From the NCBI GenBank assembly GCA_963799815.1, contig CAWCYG010000004.1:992001-1056000 (forward strand): DNA of 64,000 nucleotides, in the 5' to 3' direction. Each line of letters starts with the position of its first letter. Positions within the stretch are counted from its first letter, which is position 1. Both the position numbers and the translations under genes were made by a program. This document shows, piece after piece, positions 60,515 through 64,000 of the stretch. The stretch is from JBDTSW01 sp963799815 (GTDB lineage: Bacteria; Actinomycetota; Thermoleophilia; Solirubrobacterales; 70-9). The notes below the pieces were generated by a model that was given only the letters and a program-made list of their open reading frames with translations, had not been told where the DNA came from and did not search any database.

Positions 60515-61798
60515 CTACCGACCCCCTATGTGTGGCAGTAGCGCTCGAGTGCGGGTGACCTCAACCGGAGAGCCCTCCATTGGCGGTACGGCGCCTTCGG
60601 GGTGGCGCTCGAACCAGTTCGCGTAGCGATTTGCGAGGGGGGCCGCTGTGAGGCCGTGGGCGAACACCGACAGTCCCACGGTGAGGTAGATCGCCAGGAC
60701 GATCAAGTGCTCGTGGGGAAGCTGGGATTCCTCGATCACGATCAGGGCGAAGACGATGGAAGCCAGCCCGCGTGGCCCAAACCAGCCAAGAAAACCGACC
60801 GTCGGCGGCCGAGCGCGCGAACCGAGCATCCCGATCGCGACGGGCACGATGCGCAGGACCGTCAGGCTGAGGGCAGCGTAGAGGACGAGCTGCCAGCTCA
60901 GCTCACCGAGGGCAGGACCCAGCAGGATGGCCCCGAAGAGGACGAACGTGAGGCCGTTGAGCACGCCTCCAACCTCCTCGGTTAGCCGGTTCATGTCCGC
61001 TGGATCGCGCTTGATCGCAGCCCGGAAGGTCATGCCGGCAACGAACGCCGCGATGAACCCAGATCCGCCGAGCCCACTCGCGGTGCCGTAGGCGAGGGCC
61101 GCACCGGCGGCAGGGATCACCTGCCGCCAGGTGCCTTCGATCAGGCTTCTGCGGCCGGCGAAGACCACGACCGCTCCAATCAGGAGCCCGGCGGCGACCC
61201 CTCCGACTGCCCCGAAGCCGATCTCCTCGAGCAAAAGAGTGGCCGCGCTTCGGCCTTCTGAGATGTGCGATTCGACGTCCGCAGCGGCGACGGCGGCGAA
61301 CAGCAGCGGTACGCAGATCCCGTCGTTGAGCCCACTCTCGACATTGAGTCCTTGGCGGATCCGACCCGGGACGCGCGGGTCCGTGACCACAGCCTGGCCA
61401 AGCGCGGCATCGGTGGGTGCCAAAACCACCGCGAGGATCAGAGCCTCGCCGAACGTGATCTGGTCGAAGATCAGCCCAGCTGCCAGGGCGCCGAAGCCAA
61501 TCGTCAGCGGCAAACCGATCCCGAGCAGGCGCAGGGGTACCGAGATCTCCCGCCGCAGCGCTCCGAAGTTGATGCGCGAGGCATCGGAGAAGAGGACCAG
61601 CGCCAGGGTTGCCTCGGCCAGTGCCCGTACGGTCGAGCTGGTGCTCGCGATATCGATTTCGTCGAGGACCCTGGGACCCACGAGCAATCCGATCGAGACG
61701 AACAGGATCGCGGGCGTGATGGGAGTGCCGGCCACGCGATTTGAGACGGCAGCGACTGCGATCAGAGTGAGCGCGATGATTGCCACTGACCACTCCAT
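60515..61798 (-). CDS. CPA1-type cation/proton antiporter
   Basis: 427 residues with about twelve helices. LVLAPTDAALGQAVVTDPRVP and LNVESGLNDGICVPLLF form the conserved membrane core of CPA1 antiporters; the Asp pair of TDA and ND is the ion-binding site. GWFGPRGLASIVFALIVIEES is the later conserved block. It exchanges Na+ or K+ for H+ at the cell membrane. No C-terminal regulatory domain is present. Confidence 0.93.
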   Translation of the reverse strand: MEWSVAIIALTLIAVAAVSNRVAGTPITPAILFVSIGLLVGPRVLDEIDIASTSSTVRALAEATLALVLFSDASRINFGALRREISVPLRLLGIGLPLTIGFGALAAGLIFDQITFGEALILAVVLAPTDAALGQAVVTDPRVPGRIRQGLNVESGLNDGICVPLLFAAVAAADVESHISEGRSAATLLLEEIGFGAVGGVAAGLLIGAVVVFAGRRSLIEGTWRQVIPAAGAALAYGTASGLGGSGFIAAFVAGMTFRAAIKRDPADMNRLTEEVGGVLNGLTFVLFGAILLGPALGELSWQLVLYAALSLTVLRIVPVAIGMLGSRARPPTVGFLGWFGPRGLASIVFALIVIEESQLPHEHLIVLAIYLTVGLSVFAHGLTAAPLANRYANWFERHPEGAVPPMEGSPVEVTRTRALLPHIGGR

Positions 61799-61995
61799 CT
61801 CAGATCCGTTCGATCGTGGTTACCTCTGTGGGGCGCGGCGCCGCATCTCCCCCATGTCGCCGGATGGGGAGCGCAGCGTGATCGGCGTCAGCTTAGGTGT
61901 CGAGCTGGAACGAAGCGTCCCATCGGGTGAAAGGCAGCTCTCGCGGAGCGGCGTCCCGGCATCGGATGGAAACGCTGTCTAGGCTCTTGCTCCCG
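61799..61995. other. intergenic region upstream of the large regulator
   Basis: About 200 bp separate the antiporter start and the large regulator; it must hold promoters for both divergent genes. I see no clear palindrome or promoter boxes. Confidence 0.4.
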
Positions 61996-64000
61996 ATGGC
62001 CGTCGCGGAAGTTCCCTTTGATCTCGCGGAGGTCAAGCTCGCCACGCCGCTCGCCCGGCACGGCACCGTGGCGAAAGCGGATGTGATTGCAGAGCTCCGC
62101 GGGTCAAGCGCCCGTCTGGTGACGGTGATCGCGCCCGCTGGGTATGGCAAGACGACCCTGCTCGCAAAGTGGGCCGAGGCTGAGCCACGTCCATTCGCTT
62201 GGGTCGCGCTCGATGGCCGAAACGATGACGACGCTGTCGTGTTCCTGCGATACATCGCCGGCGCAGTCCACGGTGTTGAACCGCTGCCCCCCGAGGTCTT
62301 CGACGCACTGTCGGGGCCGGGGGGATCGACCTGGTCCAAGCGGGTTCCGCGCCTCGGGAGCGCGATGCGTGCTCTGGGCCGGCCGTTTGTCCTCGTGCTC
62401 GACGATCTGCACGCCGTACGAAACTCGAGATGTCTCGACGTTCTGGCGGAGCTGGTGGAGTACGTTCCCGCCGGCGCCCAGATCGCGATAGCGAGCCGGG
62501 AAGAGCCGGTGCTGCCGCTCGGCCGCTGGCGGGCGCGGGGCTTGGTGGACGAAGTCGGCGTACCCGACCTCCAGCTGAACGAGGATGAGGCCCGGTTGTT
62601 GCTGGCAGCTGCGGGGGTCGAACTGGACCCCGGTGAGCTATCCGAGTTGACGCAACGAACCGAAGGCTGGCCCGCCGGGCTGTATCTCGCGGCGCTCTCG
62701 TTGCAGGTCGGCGCACCAAGTTCGGCGACCCCGGCGGGTTTTGCGGGTGATGACCGATTCATCTCCGACTACTTTCGCCACGAGCTCCTGTCGCGGCTAC
62801 CGGCGGCGGACGCGCGGTTCCTCAAGCACACCTCTGCGCTGGATCGGATGTGTGCCAGCCTCTGTGACTCCGTTCTCGGGACAACCGGATCCGCGAACAA
62901 GCTCGAGAGTCTCGAGCGTAGGAACTGCTTCGTGGTTCCCTTGGACCGGCGCGGAGAGTGGTATCGCTACCACCACCTGTTCGCCGAGCTGCTGCGCGAC
63001 GAGCTCGAGCGCAGCGAACCGAACGTGGTGGAAGAGCTCAACCGTCGGGCGATGGCCTGGTGCATCGCCAATGAGGAAACGGAGGCAGCCGTCGTCTACG
63101 GGCACGCGGCGGGTGAGACGGACACGGTCGCCGGCCTGGTCGACGCCATCGCCCTCGCGGTGTACTACGACGGGCGAGTCGAGACGCTGGAGGAGTGGCT
63201 GGGCTGGTTCAGCGACGACGAGTTGGTGCAATACCCGGCACTCGCCGTCTATGGAGCCTGGGTCCGAGCGCTGACGGGCCGGCCCGCGGAGGCCGAGCGG
63301 TGGCTGGATCTCGCCGACGGGGCGACCTCGAACATCCCGCTCTCCGATGGCTGCGAAATGGTCCAGCCGTGGGTGGCCAACCTGCGGGCCTGCATGATGG
63401 CCGACGGCGTCGAGCAGGCGCTCGACGACGCCAACCTTGCCCTGGAACATCTTCCGCCGGGCAGCGATTGGAGGCCGTCCGCGCTGGTCACGCGGGGCAC
63501 CGTGCATGCGCTCCTGGGCGCCACCGAGGGCGCGAACGAGGACTTCACGGCGGCGGTGAGTGAAGGAGGCACGACCGGCGCCTACGAAGTCGTCTACGTC
63601 GCGGAGGCGCAGATGGCGCTCCTCGCGGCGGGGCAGGGAGACTGGGGCGACGCGCGGGAGCACGCGCAGGCAGCCCAGACGCTGCTCGAGGATTCGGGCC
63701 TCGGCGACTACTCGTCGAGCGCGATCGCGCACGTGGCGACGGCACGTGTCGCTCTGCATGAGGCGCGACACGAGGATGCCCGCGTAGCGCTTGCCTGCGC
63801 GCACCGCCTGCGACCGATGCTCGACCACGGTATTCCCTGGCTGACCGTTCAGGTCGGCCTCGAGCTCACCCGTGCGCACCTCACACTGGCCGAGCCCGGT
63901 GCGGCTCGCACGATCCTCACCGAAACCGAACGGGTGCTCGCGCTGCGTCCGCGTTTGGGCTCCCTCGCCGACGAGGCCCGGAAGCTGCACGACCTTGTCA
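61996..64000 (+). CDS. large P-loop ATPase regulator (MalT/LuxR-LAL type), 3' end outside the window
   Basis: An open frame of at least 668 codons runs to the right edge. VTVIAPAGYGKTTLLAKWAEAE is Walker A, PFVLVLDDLHAV Walker B, and ELTQRTEGWPAGLYLAALSL and WYRYHHLFAELLRDEL are the hallmark STAND blocks of MalT-like regulators, followed by TPR-like helices (QALDDANLALEHLPPG). The DNA-binding LuxR domain expected at the C-terminus is beyond the window and cannot be confirmed. MAVAEVPFDLAEVKLATPL at 61996 is the preferred start; an ATG at 61966 is in frame. It should integrate a metabolite signal with ATP binding to switch transcription. Confidence 0.88.
   Translation, partial: MAVAEVPFDLAEVKLATPLARHGTVAKADVIAELRGSSARLVTVIAPAGYGKTTLLAKWAEAEPRPFAWVALDGRNDDDAVVFLRYIAGAVHGVEPLPPEVFDALSGPGGSTWSKRVPRLGSAMRALGRPFVLVLDDLHAVRNSRCLDVLAELVEYVPAGAQIAIASREEPVLPLGRWRARGLVDEVGVPDLQLNEDEARLLLAAAGVELDPGELSELTQRTEGWPAGLYLAALSLQVGAPSSATPAGFAGDDRFISDYFRHELLSRLPAADARFLKHTSALDRMCASLCDSVLGTTGSANKLESLERRNCFVVPLDRRGEWYRYHHLFAELLRDELERSEPNVVEELNRRAMAWCIANEETEAAVVYGHAAGETDTVAGLVDAIALAVYYDGRVETLEEWLGWFSDDELVQYPALAVYGAWVRALTGRPAEAERWLDLADGATSNIPLSDGCEMVQPWVANLRACMMADGVEQALDDANLALEHLPPGSDWRPSALVTRGTVHALLGATEGANEDFTAAVSEGGTTGAYEVVYVAEAQMALLAAGQGDWGDAREHAQAAQTLLEDSGLGDYSSSAIAHVATARVALHEARHEDARVALACAHRLRPMLDHGIPWLTVQVGLELTRAHLTLAEPGAARTILTETERVLALRPRLGSLADEARKLHDLV

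Noticed and set aside
1..64000. CRISPR arrays, restriction-modification, toxin-antitoxin or retron-type defence systems
   Set aside because: No regularly spaced repeats, Cas, methyltransferase, reverse transcriptase or toxin-antitoxin gene pair was seen.

Overview
The window is GC-rich DNA, densely coding on both strands, from a high-GC Actinomycetota-like bacterium. The gene set suggests the class Thermoleophilia (Solirubrobacterales/Gaiellales type), but this rests on gene content only: MMPL, DUF2252, a wax-ester-synthase-type acyltransferase, SigX5-type ECF sigma, HdeD, LtrA, a large ATPase regulator, and tRNA genes without encoded CCA. There is no rRNA, CRISPR array or intact insertion sequence.

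Layout. 1-6.5 kb: the end of an MFS transporter, then two divergent pairs, MaoC-type hydratase plus family III CoA-transferase (minus) and a CitE/HpcH-type lyase coupled to pyruvate phosphate dikinase (plus). Together they look like a mesaconyl-/citramalyl- (or methylmalyl-) CoA route feeding pyruvate to PEP. 6.5-12.1 kb: a xylose-type sugar ABC operon (ROK regulator, xylF, xylG-like, xylH, Gfo/Idh oxidoreductase), divergent from a HAD phosphatase. 12.8-19.9 kb: a disturbed region anchored on tRNA-Glu(CTC), with two upstream copies of the tRNA 3' end, palindromes, direct repeats, a clear terminator, two broken genes and small orphan genes. It reads as the remains of one or two integrations at tRNA-Glu. 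tRNA-Leu(CAG) follows.

19.9-46.8 kb: an envelope-rich stretch. It holds cold shock protein, a secreted M15 peptidase with RTX-like repeats, two ABC-2 exporters, a membrane protein carrying a PLC-like domain, an MMPL transporter, a metallophosphoesterase, a DUF2252/AI-2E/SHOCT operon, a holin-like/phosphodiesterase fusion, two YbhN-like membrane proteins and several small lipoprotein or coiled-coil proteins. 46.8-54.3 kb: a large secreted M14 carboxypeptidase, a RidA-threonine dehydratase operon, a DHA2 efflux pump and two VOC proteins. 54.4-64 kb: SigX5-type sigma factor, GNAT, WS/DGAT acyltransferase, a dead alpha/beta hydrolase, SnoaL-like protein, SMP-30 hydrolase divergent from a TetR regulator across a palindrome, a DUF1269 protein, a CPA1 antiporter, and a large P-loop regulator cut by the right edge.

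Gene packing is extreme. Same-strand neighbours often share ATGA, four convergent pairs share or abut their TAG stops, and two divergent pairs have start codons only 14 and 26 bp apart.
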